Shown here: positions 1-7,621 of the stretch, in pieces
Layout: the number at the start of each line of letters is the position of its first letter
Position numbering within the stretch: the first letter of the stretch is position 1
From: Defluviitaleaceae bacterium
GTDB taxonomy: Bacteria > Bacillota_I > Bacilli_A > MOL361 > Turicibacteraceae
Direction of reading: 5' to 3'
Length of the DNA stretch: 34,676 nucleotides
Assembly (NCBI GenBank): GCA_009778135.1
Contig: WRKJ01000089.1
Location: forward strand, 1 to 34,676
The notes under the pieces: generated by a model
Databases searched by the model: none
The model's input: the letters and a program-made list of their open reading frames with translations, nothing else
Told to the model about the DNA's origin: nothing
Position numbers and translations under genes: made by a program

Positions 1-1348
1 TTTCAATCCACGCACCCATGTAGGGTGCGACAATTTCCCTAATGGTATTTTGGACTTCGGCATAAATTTCAATCCACGCACCCATGTAGGGTGCGACCTT
101 TTTAGCACCAGCTACGCCCTTTTTACCTTTATTTCAATCCACGCACCCATGTAGGGTGCGACAATAGGATTACCGCAGGATCGATCACCACCGACAATTT
201 CAATCCACGCACCCATGTAGGGTGCGACTAATAATCAACAACCTGAACCTCTACCAACATATATTTCAATCCACGCACCCATGTAGGGTGCGACTTGGTG
301 GATTGCCACGCCCCGACTTTTGTATAATTTCAATCCACGCACCCATGTAGGGTGCGACTAAAACTTAGCCATATCTGCCATCGATATATTAATTTCAATC
401 CACGCACCCATGTAGGGTGCGACAAGATGAGTTAGAGTTGATTAAGATGCAACTAGACATTTCAATCCACGCACCCATGTAGGGTGCGACGTGGCGATAC
501 CTGCGATAACAGGTAGCCACATGTCATTTCAATCCACGCACCCATGTAGGGTGCGACCTTTCGTTTTTTCATCAGATATTATCATGGATGTTATTTCAAT
601 CCACGCACCCATGTAGGGTGCGACCCTCTTGGTAAGCAAAAGATAAAGAGCCTGAAACATTTCAATCCACGCACCCATGTAGGGTGCGACGAACACTACT
701 ACGAACAGGCAAAAGAGGGCGCTATTTCAATCCACGCACCCATGTAGGGTGCGACTGGTTGAATTTGTGGTATAATATATGTAGGTTAATTTCAATCCAC
801 GCACCCATGTAGGGTGCGACTTTCGCACAAGGCGCAAAAAAGGGAGCGGGACGATTTCAATCCACGCACCCATGTAGGGTGCGACCAAAACTTTCTGCAA
901 TTTCCGAACGCATTTTTTCATTTCAATCCACGCACCCATGTAGGGTGCGACAAAATGCTCGCAGGACTCGCTGCTAGGTTTTTCATTTCAATCCACGCAC
1001 CCATGTAGGGTGCGACCCCAAATGTCCCATGCATCTTCTTGCAGTTGAGGATTTCAATCCACGCACCCATGTAGGGTGCGACCTTGCTATAAGTCCCGCT
1101 ACGGGCTAAATTCTTCCATTTCAATCCACGCACCCATGTAGGGTGCGACTAGCTGCTTCTTACGAGGAAATTAAAATACAAGTCATTTCAATCCACGCAC
1201 CCATGTAGGGTGCGACCTACAAGCACTTGCTAGAAGAATACGAAGAAGTAATTTCAATCCACGCACCCATGTAGGGTGCGACAAGGCGAGTCAATCCCGC
1301 TGAGCACTGCTTGATCATTTCAATCCACGCACCCATGTAGGGTGCGAC
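1..1348 (-). CRISPR. CRISPR array 1 (type I-C repeats), truncated by window start
   Basis: There are 21 copies of a 32-bp repeat, the first lacking one base at the window edge, separated by 20 spacers of 32-35 bp; the repeat period is 64-67 bp. In the transcript sense (minus strand) the repeat starts GTCGCACCC and ends GGATTGAAAT, with a 7-bp stem CGCACCC/GGGTGCG and a 5-nt loop. This is the type I-C repeat class, processed by Cas5c. All copies in this array are identical. The leader lies at the right end, directly after cas4, so new spacers enter near 1348 and the oldest lie beyond the left edge of the window. One spacer (756-788) carries a promoter-like TATAAT and several look gene-derived; I could not match any spacer to a target. 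Confidence 0.98.
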
Positions 1349-1515
1349 TGCGATTTTATGCGCTTTCACTTCTATTTTAGGTGAAATAGCACATCATATC
1401 GACTTCTTATTATTTATTTTACCACATCTGTTTGAATTTTTCACTATAAAAAGCACTTTTTTTGGTGCGAATCCCCCAGAGTTTTCATGTGAGCCTCCGA
1501 TTCGCACCAAAGGTT
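1349..1515 (-). promoter_or_regulatory. Leader of CRISPR array 1 with promoter and conserved hairpin
   Basis: This region lies between the cas4 stop and the first repeat. On the minus strand it has a promoter with -35 GTGAAA at 1439-1444, a 17-bp spacer and -10 TAAAAT at 1416-1421, which would start transcription about 60 nt before the first repeat. Upstream of it, four bases after cas4, is a perfect 13-bp inverted repeat (1461-1473 and 1499-1511) enclosing a 25-nt loop. The promoter block and the hairpin are both repeated at matching distances in the leader of array 2. The hairpin is not followed by a U-run on the minus strand, so it is not a standard terminator. Confidence 0.85.
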
Positions 1516-2175
1516 TTATTCCTCCAACATGGTGTCCATATAACTTTTCACCGATTGTTTCTTCATAAGGGTCGGTATGCAAATGTTTTTTAAAGAGCAG
1601 TTGTCACAGAATTTTCCCGTTTTAACTTTGGGGGTGTGACGCTTCTTATACAATTCTTGCATGGCAGCCACGGCGGTTTTGACTTGGTTTCGGTATGCTT
1701 CGGTAATTGGAATTTCTACACGTTGCTTGGTTTCGTTATAGAACAAGTAGCCTTTGTCCACCTCGCAGAGTAGCATTTCTTCTAAACAAATGGCTTGGGC
1801 TGTTAGTTGCAGGATATCCGCCACGTTTTGTTTCGGTTTTCCCCGCTTGTATTCAACAGGGTATGGAATAAATGTTCCCGCTTCTCCATCAAGTTCCACA
1901 CCCTTAGGGTCCTCTATAAATTCCACCACGTCACAGATACCGCTAATTTCCAGTTCGTTAGATTTAATCGGCATTGCCCGAACAATCAATTTATCCCCTC
2001 GTTTCTCACGAATAAAGGGTTGGTCGGCTTTTTTGTGCAGGTGGTTGCCCTCAACGGTGCGTACATTTTCTTCCCACTGTTGTTCAATGTGAATAAGCGC
2101 CCATTGACGTTTACAAAATTGAAAGTGTTGAATGCCTGATAGCATGAGGTAGTTGTCTTCGTTATCAGCCATCAT
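1516..2175 (-). CDS. cas4: Cas4 exonuclease-like adaptation protein (type I-C)
   Basis: 219 residues. Cas4 is a RecB-family PD-(D/E)XK nuclease with an iron-sulfur cluster; with Cas1-Cas2 it trims prespacers and selects the PAM. Four cysteines fit cluster ligands: C21 near the start, and C190, C193 and C199 near the end. The nuclease core shows an aspartate in GICDVVEF (D82) and the E-x-K pair in YPVEYKRGKP (E108, K110), followed by a QLTAQ helix. The start abuts the cas7 stop, so it is the last gene of a tight cas5c-cas8c-cas7-cas4 operon. In usual type I-C loci cas1 and cas2 come next; here the array leader follows at once. Cas4 therefore has no local partners, and any function depends on Cas1-Cas2 encoded elsewhere. 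Confidence 0.93.
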   Translation of the reverse strand: MMADNEDNYLMLSGIQHFQFCKRQWALIHIEQQWEENVRTVEGNHLHKKADQPFIREKRGDKLIVRAMPIKSNELEISGICDVVEFIEDPKGVELDGEAGTFIPYPVEYKRGKPKQNVADILQLTAQAICLEEMLLCEVDKGYLFYNETKQRVEIPITEAYRNQVKTAVAAMQELYKKRHTPKVKTGKFCDNCSLKNICIPTLMKKQSVKSYMDTMLEE

Positions 2176-3087
2176 TTAGACCCTTCTTTCTACAGTAACA
2201 CCGTCTGGAAGTGCTTCTTTGTCAACCGTGATGCCATAGTCGCTATAATGCCTTGCAGGCGCATTAAGCTTTTCTATTTTGACTAAATCAAATAATTTAT
2301 GCGACGGTGCATTTCCTAATGGGTTGTCATGCTTAAAGACGATCAGTTCACGAAGGACCATTTTCCCACGAGCAGCAGAGCGGTCATGTTCAAACATGTT
2401 GATAATGGCTTCCCAGAGTAAGGCGATATCTTGCTCATTAAAGCCCGAAATTTGTGACAAACTGGCTGACACATAGCCTTCTGCTTGGTAAAGTCCGTAA
2501 GGAACGACATATTTGCGACCAATGGTCCCTTTTCCTTTTTCGTCTAAATCTTTTTGTGTGGCTTGGGCTTGGCGGGTAATGGCGATATTTTGTGAGAATA
2601 TAGGGTCAATGCTTCGTGCAAAACTCAACTGAACAGGGCCACGAACTTGACCTGCATTCAAGTTATTTTTAACATGAGTCGTCATCACAGCGCCAAATGT
2701 GCGAATGTCATAAAAGTTTTGGCACATAAAATCTCTTACTTTAAGGTCAAGTAATGCCTTTGCTTCGTCTTTTGGTGCTGTTTTGAATTTAAGGCTTTTT
2801 TCATCGTATTCAATGTCATTGGCAGCATAAGCTCGTGTATCCATGGCATTTAAAGGTTTTTCACTTTGGATATAGATTTCAAAGCCTTCTTGTAATTCTT
2901 CTTTAAATTCACGAGCCACATTGACATAGTTGCGAATTTTTCGCTTGAGGCAAACATCTGTCACAATGCCTAAATTTGTTTCTGGGTCAATGCGTGGCAT
3001 ATTATCTGCATCAGGATCGCCATTGGGATTGCCATTTTCTACATCAAATAAAATCATAAAGTCATATTTATTTTTAATTGCTTCCAT
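2176..3087 (-). CDS. cas7: Cas7c (Csd2) backbone subunit of type I-C Cascade
   Basis: 303 residues, a normal length for Csd2. The N-terminus has the family signature DFMILFDVENGNPNGDPD, followed by NMPRIDPETNLGIVTDVCLKRKIRNY. Cas7 is the RAMP-fold subunit that polymerises along the crRNA spacer to form the Cascade backbone that binds target DNA. The gene overlaps the end of cas8c by one base and its stop abuts the cas4 start, so the genes are translationally linked. Nothing in the sequence suggests truncation. Confidence 0.95.
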   Translation of the reverse strand: MEAIKNKYDFMILFDVENGNPNGDPDADNMPRIDPETNLGIVTDVCLKRKIRNYVNVAREFKEELQEGFEIYIQSEKPLNAMDTRAYAANDIEYDEKSLKFKTAPKDEAKALLDLKVRDFMCQNFYDIRTFGAVMTTHVKNNLNAGQVRGPVQLSFARSIDPIFSQNIAITRQAQATQKDLDEKGKGTIGRKYVVPYGLYQAEGYVSASLSQISGFNEQDIALLWEAIINMFEHDRSAARGKMVLRELIVFKHDNPLGNAPSHKLFDLVKIEKLNAPARHYSDYGITVDKEALPDGVTVERRV

Positions 3088-4811
3088 TATTTCGTCTCCT
3101 CCAATGTTGTTTCTTGATCTTTTTTCGTGAAAAAGGCTTGTCTTTGATGGTAATAGCCTAGAACAAATAGATTCTGTTCTTCAAAGGTTAAATTTTTCGG
3201 TAAGGGGGCTGCTGGGAGCAAAGACATAATTTCACTAACTAGCTTTTCTCTCGTCACTTTAAGGCCACCTTGTAATTTTTGCAAATATAATTCTCCCGAT
3301 TTCACCACATTAGGGAAAATACTTGCAGGTGTGACGCTGGCACTGGCAAAGTAATTTGATTTAATCGTCACATTGCCCCCATCATCTTCTTGTATTTTTT
3401 CATAGGTTGCAAATAATCTACCTAATAAGTAAGCGGGTTCTTTGAATTCCTTGTTTAATGCCACTGTTATTTCCTCCTCTTTATACTGTGTTTGTTTTAA
3501 TAAATAAGCTTTAATCATCCCCACACGCCGATAATTAATGGCATATTTAGCAGTCGTCTCATCTCCATGGATATCTGCTTTCATTCGAGTGAGAATTTTA
3601 GCGATGAAACTGATAGGATAAGGACCATTGGTTAAAATAGCTTTTAAAATGCTGACAATCAAATCATCATTTTTTTCTTTTGCATTTTTATTAAGGGCAA
3701 CTTGTGAAAGTTCCCAAGGTGTTAAGTAGGCCTTTTTATCAGGTGGTCCGTCAATTTCAAAACGCTTGACATGATAGTTAATATTTTTGCGAAAGTCATC
3801 AAAGGTGTTTGTCATAAAAAAACGAATGGCGACACGGGCATTGTTAGGCGCAAGCCCAATGATATAGAAATCACTTTCCAAGTTTTCCACCGTGACTTCA
3901 GAAACAGGTTGACCTTGCACCAAACGTTCGAAAACACCTTTTAAATCTTCTGATTCATCACGCATAGCACCTAAAGACAGGCCCATCAAACCATCACTTA
4001 TCTGGCTATTATTTTCAGAAAAGAACACGACAGTCGTATCTCCAATTCTCACTTTGTTTCTACCAGATGCAAGCAACTTATTTAATGTTGCAACATAAGC
4101 AAAAGCTGCACTTTCTGACACAGGCGAATTAACAAATGATTCAAATGATTTCGCATTGTAAGAAACCAAACTAACACCTGCTGCTTGTCCACCCGGAATG
4201 CCTTTAATATTTCCATGAAGTCTGGCAATAGGCGCCATCTCTCCTGTAATCAAACAGCGTCCCGCTTCTCCTAATTGGCTTAAAAAGTAATGGTCCCATG
4301 CCGCTTTAATTTCCAGATCCTCATGAATAAATGTTAAATCAGATGCCAAACGAAAGACAAAGTTGGTTGTGTCAAATTCTTTATCTGCTCTTGTTAATTG
4401 AACCAATTGATTGTCCTCAAGTGCTGTGGGGTTCCACTGTTCAAAGAAGTTTAAAACGGCTTTGGTATAAATGTTGTCAACATCTTGTAAAATGTCCTTA
4501 TGCAACCCTTTGCAAGCATTAAAATGCTTTTCACTAAATCCAAAGATATGCTTAGCGTTGTCACAGAGAAAATAGGGTTTAATGCCACTTGATCTTGACC
4601 CACCGTCAGGAACGATCACTGTTTTCGCTATTTCTTGCTCCTTTTTCTTATTCATCACGACCTCAGTATGAGGGACAATATGCAAAAGTTCCCCTTGCTC
4701 GTTAATGTCAAGCATATATTTTACTTTTCGGGACGTATACCCCATCATCGGCACATCTTCACCATCGTCAAGCAGTTGATGGTAATAATTGACTAATGCG
4801 TTTATGATCAT
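3087..4811 (-). CDS. cas8c: Cas8c (Csd1) large subunit of type I-C Cascade
   Basis: 574 residues, full length for Csd1. It opens MIINALVNYYHQLLDDGEDV and contains the family stretch around GKPYFLCDN-like residues (here IKPYFLCDNAKHIFG) and the GLAPNNARVAIRFF block. In type I-C the large subunit recognises the PAM and opens target DNA, and an internal start in the same gene usually also yields the small subunit Cas11c. An internal methionine in the C-terminal third would be needed for this; several are present (for example the M in ARILTRMKAD-like context) but I cannot choose one. The start overlaps the cas5c stop by four bases (ATGA). Confidence 0.94.
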   Translation of the reverse strand: MIINALVNYYHQLLDDGEDVPMMGYTSRKVKYMLDINEQGELLHIVPHTEVVMNKKKEQEIAKTVIVPDGGSRSSGIKPYFLCDNAKHIFGFSEKHFNACKGLHKDILQDVDNIYTKAVLNFFEQWNPTALEDNQLVQLTRADKEFDTTNFVFRLASDLTFIHEDLEIKAAWDHYFLSQLGEAGRCLITGEMAPIARLHGNIKGIPGGQAAGVSLVSYNAKSFESFVNSPVSESAAFAYVATLNKLLASGRNKVRIGDTTVVFFSENNSQISDGLMGLSLGAMRDESEDLKGVFERLVQGQPVSEVTVENLESDFYIIGLAPNNARVAIRFFMTNTFDDFRKNINYHVKRFEIDGPPDKKAYLTPWELSQVALNKNAKEKNDDLIVSILKAILTNGPYPISFIAKILTRMKADIHGDETTAKYAINYRRVGMIKAYLLKQTQYKEEEITVALNKEFKEPAYLLGRLFATYEKIQEDDGGNVTIKSNYFASASVTPASIFPNVVKSGELYLQKLQGGLKVTREKLVSEIMSLLPAAPLPKNLTFEEQNLFVLGYYHQRQAFFTKKDQETTLEETK

Positions 4812-5461
4812 CTGTACACCTCACTACCTACGACATCAATGACACCATTTTTCATCACCGCTTTGAAATAGTAAGGCTTAATCTCTTCACCATAATCCAA
4901 ATCATACAACATGATGCCTAAATCTTTTTCGACCCCTTGATAAAAAGATTCACGCTTGGTCTCATAATGTCGAAAATTCAAAGTAAATTCTTTTGAGCCA
5001 AAATAGGGATTGTAAAAACACTGTCCTTTTTCAATTCGCCTGCGAATAATATCTGAGAATTTCCCGTGATTATCCCCTTCACCTGCTTTATCTGTCAATT
5101 CAAAATGAGCATAAATGACGTAGCGGACTTCTTTTAAAATCACCGATGCCCTTTGTGCAATGTCATCACTGGTTGCAAGATAAAGCTGCTCTTTTTTTGA
5201 ACCTTCCATTACTTGCTTAACACTACCAAGGGGTATTTTCGATTTAACCTCATTTCTGCGAACATTCACCGTCTTAATTTCATTTAAAACCTCAATGCGA
5301 TCAATGACATATTTAATGGCCGGCTTCCAAAAAATAGCCTCTAAAATGCCCCTTGCAGCGCTTGGTGTCATGACATCGTAACTATAACGTTCTACCTTTA
5401 ACTCTGGTCGTGTGAATAAGGCATAATCGCCCCATACTTCAAGTGTAATGCCATAAGCCAT
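4808..5461 (-). CDS. cas5c: Cas5c (Cas5d) crRNA-processing subunit of type I-C
   Basis: 217 residues. In type I-C, which lacks Cas6, Cas5c is the endoribonuclease that cuts the repeat hairpin and then caps the crRNA 5' handle in Cascade. The N-terminal signature is clear: GDYALFTRPELKVERYSYDV, then TPSAARGILEAIFWKPAI. The region around K110 to H119 (LKEVRYVIYAHFE) is where the family's catalytic Lys/His residues lie. AGGAGGAGG sits six bases before the ATG. It is first in the I-C operon; cas3, which normally precedes it, is instead about 12.5 kb upstream. Because no cas6 is visible, Cas5c probably also processes transcripts of array 2 for the Cmr complex, since both arrays have I-C-type repeats. 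Confidence 0.95.
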   Translation of the reverse strand: MAYGITLEVWGDYALFTRPELKVERYSYDVMTPSAARGILEAIFWKPAIKYVIDRIEVLNEIKTVNVRRNEVKSKIPLGSVKQVMEGSKKEQLYLATSDDIAQRASVILKEVRYVIYAHFELTDKAGEGDNHGKFSDIIRRRIEKGQCFYNPYFGSKEFTLNFRHYETKRESFYQGVEKDLGIMLYDLDYGEEIKPYYFKAVMKNGVIDVVGSEVYR

Positions 5462-5546
5462 GTTTACCTCCTCCTTCAGTTTTATTTTTTAACCCTGTAT
5501 CAAAGCGTCTTAATTTGCATATACTATGATAACGTATAAATTAGTA

Positions 5547-5575
5547 TTGCTATCTGCCACGATATGTGATATAAT
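5547..5575 (+). promoter_or_regulatory. Extended -10 promoter for the plus-strand RNA beside the Abi_2 gene
   Basis: TTGCTA (5547-5552), a 17-bp spacer, then TATAAT (5570-5575) preceded by TGA, forming an extended -10. It faces away from cas5c and points into 5582-5681, which has no convincing ORF and ends in a strong terminator. Confidence 0.7.
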
Positions 5576-5581
5576 GTTTAT

Positions 5582-5681
5582 ACTTCGAAGACGTACTGCT
5601 TGTCAGGCGTCGGGAAAAAAATTCTCCCAGCTTTTATGCTGCTAGGTTTTCAGTCAGTACTCTTGTACTGACTGTTTTTTT
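5582..5681 (+). ncRNA. Structured small RNA convergent with the Abi_2 gene (abiF-RNA-like candidate)
   Basis: A predicted transcript of about 100 nt, running from an extended -10 promoter to a strong intrinsic terminator. Hairpins can be read in order: GACG/CGTC (from 5590), GGGA/TCCC around 5611-5627, CAGC/GCTG around 5628-5640, and the terminator stem. There is no start codon with a ribosome site. The last 28 bases lie antisense to the 3' end of the Abi_2 gene. A conserved RNA motif named abiF has been described next to Abi_2-family genes, and AbiF-type HEPN toxins are reported to work with a partner RNA. That this RNA belongs to that class is inference from position and structure. Confidence 0.6.
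5651..5681 (+). terminator. Intrinsic terminator of the plus-strand RNA
   Basis: A perfect 10-bp stem CAGTCAGTAC/GTACTGACTG closes a TCTT loop and is followed by seven T residues on the plus strand. The same DNA encodes the last residues and stop codon of the Abi_2 protein on the minus strand, so the two 3' ends overlap. Confidence 0.88.
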
Positions 5682-6424
5682 ATTTTTTGAAACCTCTTTG
5701 CATTATTTATCATATTTTTCAAGTAAATTTCAAGATTAATAGTACGCTCTACCCGAAACAACCAATAAATAATCATAATTCTCTTTCTCTGATTTAAATC
5801 AATTTTATTCACATTACCGTAAATCAAATAAATATTTAGGGGTCTTGGATGAAGCAAAGCATTATTTCGCAGATGATTAATTTCATATAACCGGTTTTCT
5901 TTTTTCAAAAAATCCCAATCTGAAATAATTTTTAAATAAATTTCTCGTTCATTCTTACTTATCCAAACCAATAAATATACAAGCTCACCAAAAGTCATTT
6001 TTGGAATGTATTGCCATGTTTGCTTAAGATTATAGTCAAAGCACTTTTTAGCACTTTTAATCTTTTGCTTTAATTCATTTTTCTTATCTGCTGTCAACGT
6101 ATTCGATTCAATAAGTTCGCTAACATAATAAGCAGTTTTCGCATTAATTCCTCGTTCAAAGCGAATGAAATTAATCATCAAATGTTCGCTTAATCTACAA
6201 TCCAATTCAAAATATGAAACCCAATCTTCAAACAAACTTGGTTCATAAATATACTTTCCATCCATGCCTTTAGACTTTGCAAACTTCACTTTACCGCAAG
6301 TGGTCAAGTGATAATAGTTGCTCTTTAAAAGCACCTCTTTCACTAGCTGTTCGTTTTCAATTATCACCCCTTTATCCCTGAGACGCTTAATTTGAAAAGC
6401 TAAAGATTTAAACTTCTTTCCCAT
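5654..6424 (-). CDS. Abi_2-family (AbiD/AbiF-like) HEPN abortive infection protein
   Basis: 256 residues. The N-terminus (SLAFQIKRLRDKGVII, then LLKSNYYHLTTCGKVKF) matches the Abi_2 pattern. In the C-terminal half, LRNNALLHPRPLN holds the HEPN ribonuclease signature R-N-x4-H (R186, H192). Members are RNA-cleaving abortive-infection toxins that halt phage growth by damaging host or phage RNA. The ribosome site GGAGGTG lies eight bases before the ATG. The upstream sequence is a decayed group II intron fragment rather than an obvious promoter, so the gene may depend on transcription from the toxin-antitoxin genes or array 2. The codons are more A-rich than in the cas genes, consistent with separate acquisition. 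Its 3' end overlaps the terminator of the opposite-strand RNA. Confidence 0.85.
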   Translation of the reverse strand: MGKKFKSLAFQIKRLRDKGVIIENEQLVKEVLLKSNYYHLTTCGKVKFAKSKGMDGKYIYEPSLFEDWVSYFELDCRLSEHLMINFIRFERGINAKTAYYVSELIESNTLTADKKNELKQKIKSAKKCFDYNLKQTWQYIPKMTFGELVYLLVWISKNEREIYLKIISDWDFLKKENRLYEINHLRNNALLHPRPLNIYLIYGNVNKIDLNQRKRIMIIYWLFRVERTINLEIYLKNMINNAKRFQKIKKQSVQEY

Positions 6425-6438
6425 TGAAAATCACCTCC

Positions 6439-6600
6439 TCCACACCGTGCGTGCGACCTTCACGGCACACGGCGTTCCATTTTATAATCTGCCTTTCGTT
6501 CCTAACAGTTTCAGTTAATCTATTCGGCGTGCAAACACTTTCGTATTAGCGCTCTGGCGCGCCAACCCCACACATCTTACCGGATACTCCGAATTTCAAC
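6439..6600 (-). mobile_element. Group II intron remnant (domain III to domain V-like), no reverse transcriptase
   Basis: Read on the minus strand, 6441-6478 forms a long hairpin starting GGAACGCCGTGTG and ending GCACGCACGGTGTG. This matches the layout of group II intron domain V of the CGC-triad (class C-like) kind. Just upstream are GTTAGGAACGAAAGGC (near 6494-6510) and ATCCGGTAAGATGTGTGGGG (near 6570-6590), phrases I associate with domain III and neighbouring parts. Domain I and the intron-encoded protein are absent, and the domain V tip carries a C where a pairing G is expected. This looks like a dead fragment immediately upstream of the Abi_2 gene. The call rests on remembered motif similarity, not on a covariance search. 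Confidence 0.5.
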
Positions 6601-6637
6601 TGTACTTAAAACTTAATTTGTATGATAAGACTCAGGA

Positions 6638-7093
6638 CTACATCATTATTCCTTCTAAAAAAGAAATCAAAATATTGCCCGAGTGCTCATAATAAAAGCT
6701 ACTATTATAATCATCAATTTTTTCGCTAACAAAAGAATGATAAGCTAGAAATAAAGCATCAATTAAATCGATATTTTTCTCCCTCGCGATTCCTAGAATA
6801 AGTCTTTTATAAACTTTCCCAATATCCCAATGGGTAGGGATCCCATACATACAAGCACCCACATTATCAAAATTTCCATTTGTCAGATTGACATCCTTAA
6901 TGAAATCGTCACTAACTTTATCAATACTGTCACTGTGATACACATCTGCCAAATCATATAGTTTTTGAATTTTTTCTTTTCCAAGTGCGTTAACAACATC
7001 CTTACGATGATTCTTTGTTTTCCTTGCGATATAGTCAATCAAGCTACAAACATAGAATAAATCATTGGAACTTTTTTCTTCTCGACCCTTCAT
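6638..7093 (-). CDS. DUF3791-type protein, putative antitoxin partner of DUF3990
   Basis: 151 residues from the ATG chosen here. GGAGG lies seven bases upstream, and the ATG overlaps the preceding stop as ATGA, which indicates translational coupling. Residues of about 5-60 (NDLFYVCSLIDYIARKTKN, then VVNALGKEKIQKLYDLADVY) match the short DUF3791 family. The C-terminal part (THWDIGKVYKRLI, then KIDDYNSSFYYE) resembles the extension often fused to it. DUF3791 genes are habitually paired with DUF3990 genes, which suggests a toxin-antitoxin-like pair, although which partner neutralises which is not shown by sequence. The pair lies between array 2 and the Abi_2 gene. Confidence 0.75.
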   Translation of the reverse strand: MKGREEKSSNDLFYVCSLIDYIARKTKNHRKDVVNALGKEKIQKLYDLADVYHSDSIDKVSDDFIKDVNLTNGNFDNVGACMYGIPTHWDIGKVYKRLILGIAREKNIDLIDALFLAYHSFVSEKIDDYNSSFYYEHSGNILISFLEGIMM

Positions 7094-7551
7094 GATACAA
7101 CCTCCGCTTTTCGAAATTCTAAACATTTTAGCGCTGCTTCAGTACAAAAATTGATTTGATGCGCCGGGTATTTAAACTTTGCCATACTCCAAAACTGATC
7201 TCTTGTCACAATCCCCTCTATATAATCTTCGATAAAATTATAAATCTGATCATCAGCCATTGCACCAATCACAATGTCATATTGATGTTTTTTACCATTC
7301 CTGCAATCAATAATGAAATCTAGCCATGCTTCAGTCATTTGTTTAAACTCTAAAATGTTCAAAGATGTATTAATCCGAACATCATAAATATTAAGCGTTG
7401 GCGTACTAAGTCGCTTTGCCCAATGCGCAGCTTGCTCCTTGATTAATGTGCAATAAAATCCCGATCCAAAATCTTTTGTATATGGACCCATTATAATTTC
7501 CGGCTCCGTTATTTCAGGATAACTACCGTGATAAACTGTCATTTTTCCCAT
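7090..7551 (-). CDS. DUF3990 protein, ADP-ribosyltransferase-like toxin candidate
   Basis: 153 residues. The N-terminus MTVYHGSYPEITEPEI, then YTKDFGSGFYCTLIKEQA, is the DUF3990 hallmark. The early YHGS and the DFGSGFY turn resemble the NAD-binding elements of ADP-ribosyltransferase folds. AGAGGTGA precedes the ATG. It begins 70 bp after the leader-distal end of array 2, in the same direction and with no terminator between, so long pre-crRNA transcripts could read into it. Together with the overlapping DUF3791 gene it forms a compact two-gene module. The toxin role is inferred from the family, not from direct evidence. Confidence 0.75.
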   Translation of the reverse strand: MGKMTVYHGSYPEITEPEIIMGPYTKDFGSGFYCTLIKEQAAHWAKRLSTPTLNIYDVRINTSLNILEFKQMTEAWLDFIIDCRNGKKHQYDIVIGAMADDQIYNFIEDYIEGIVTRDQFWSMAKFKYPAHQINFCTEAALKCLEFRKAEVVS

Positions 7552-7621
7552 ATGGTCACCTCTACATTTTTTTTAGCTTTAACTTTTGATTTGTACCTTT
7601 AAGCATGAAATTCTATGCACA

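Noticed and set aside
727-1133. ORFs reading repeated MGAWIE or NPRTHVGCD segments within array 1
   Set aside because: They are translations of the CRISPR repeat itself, with spacer-derived sequence between copies and no ribosome site.
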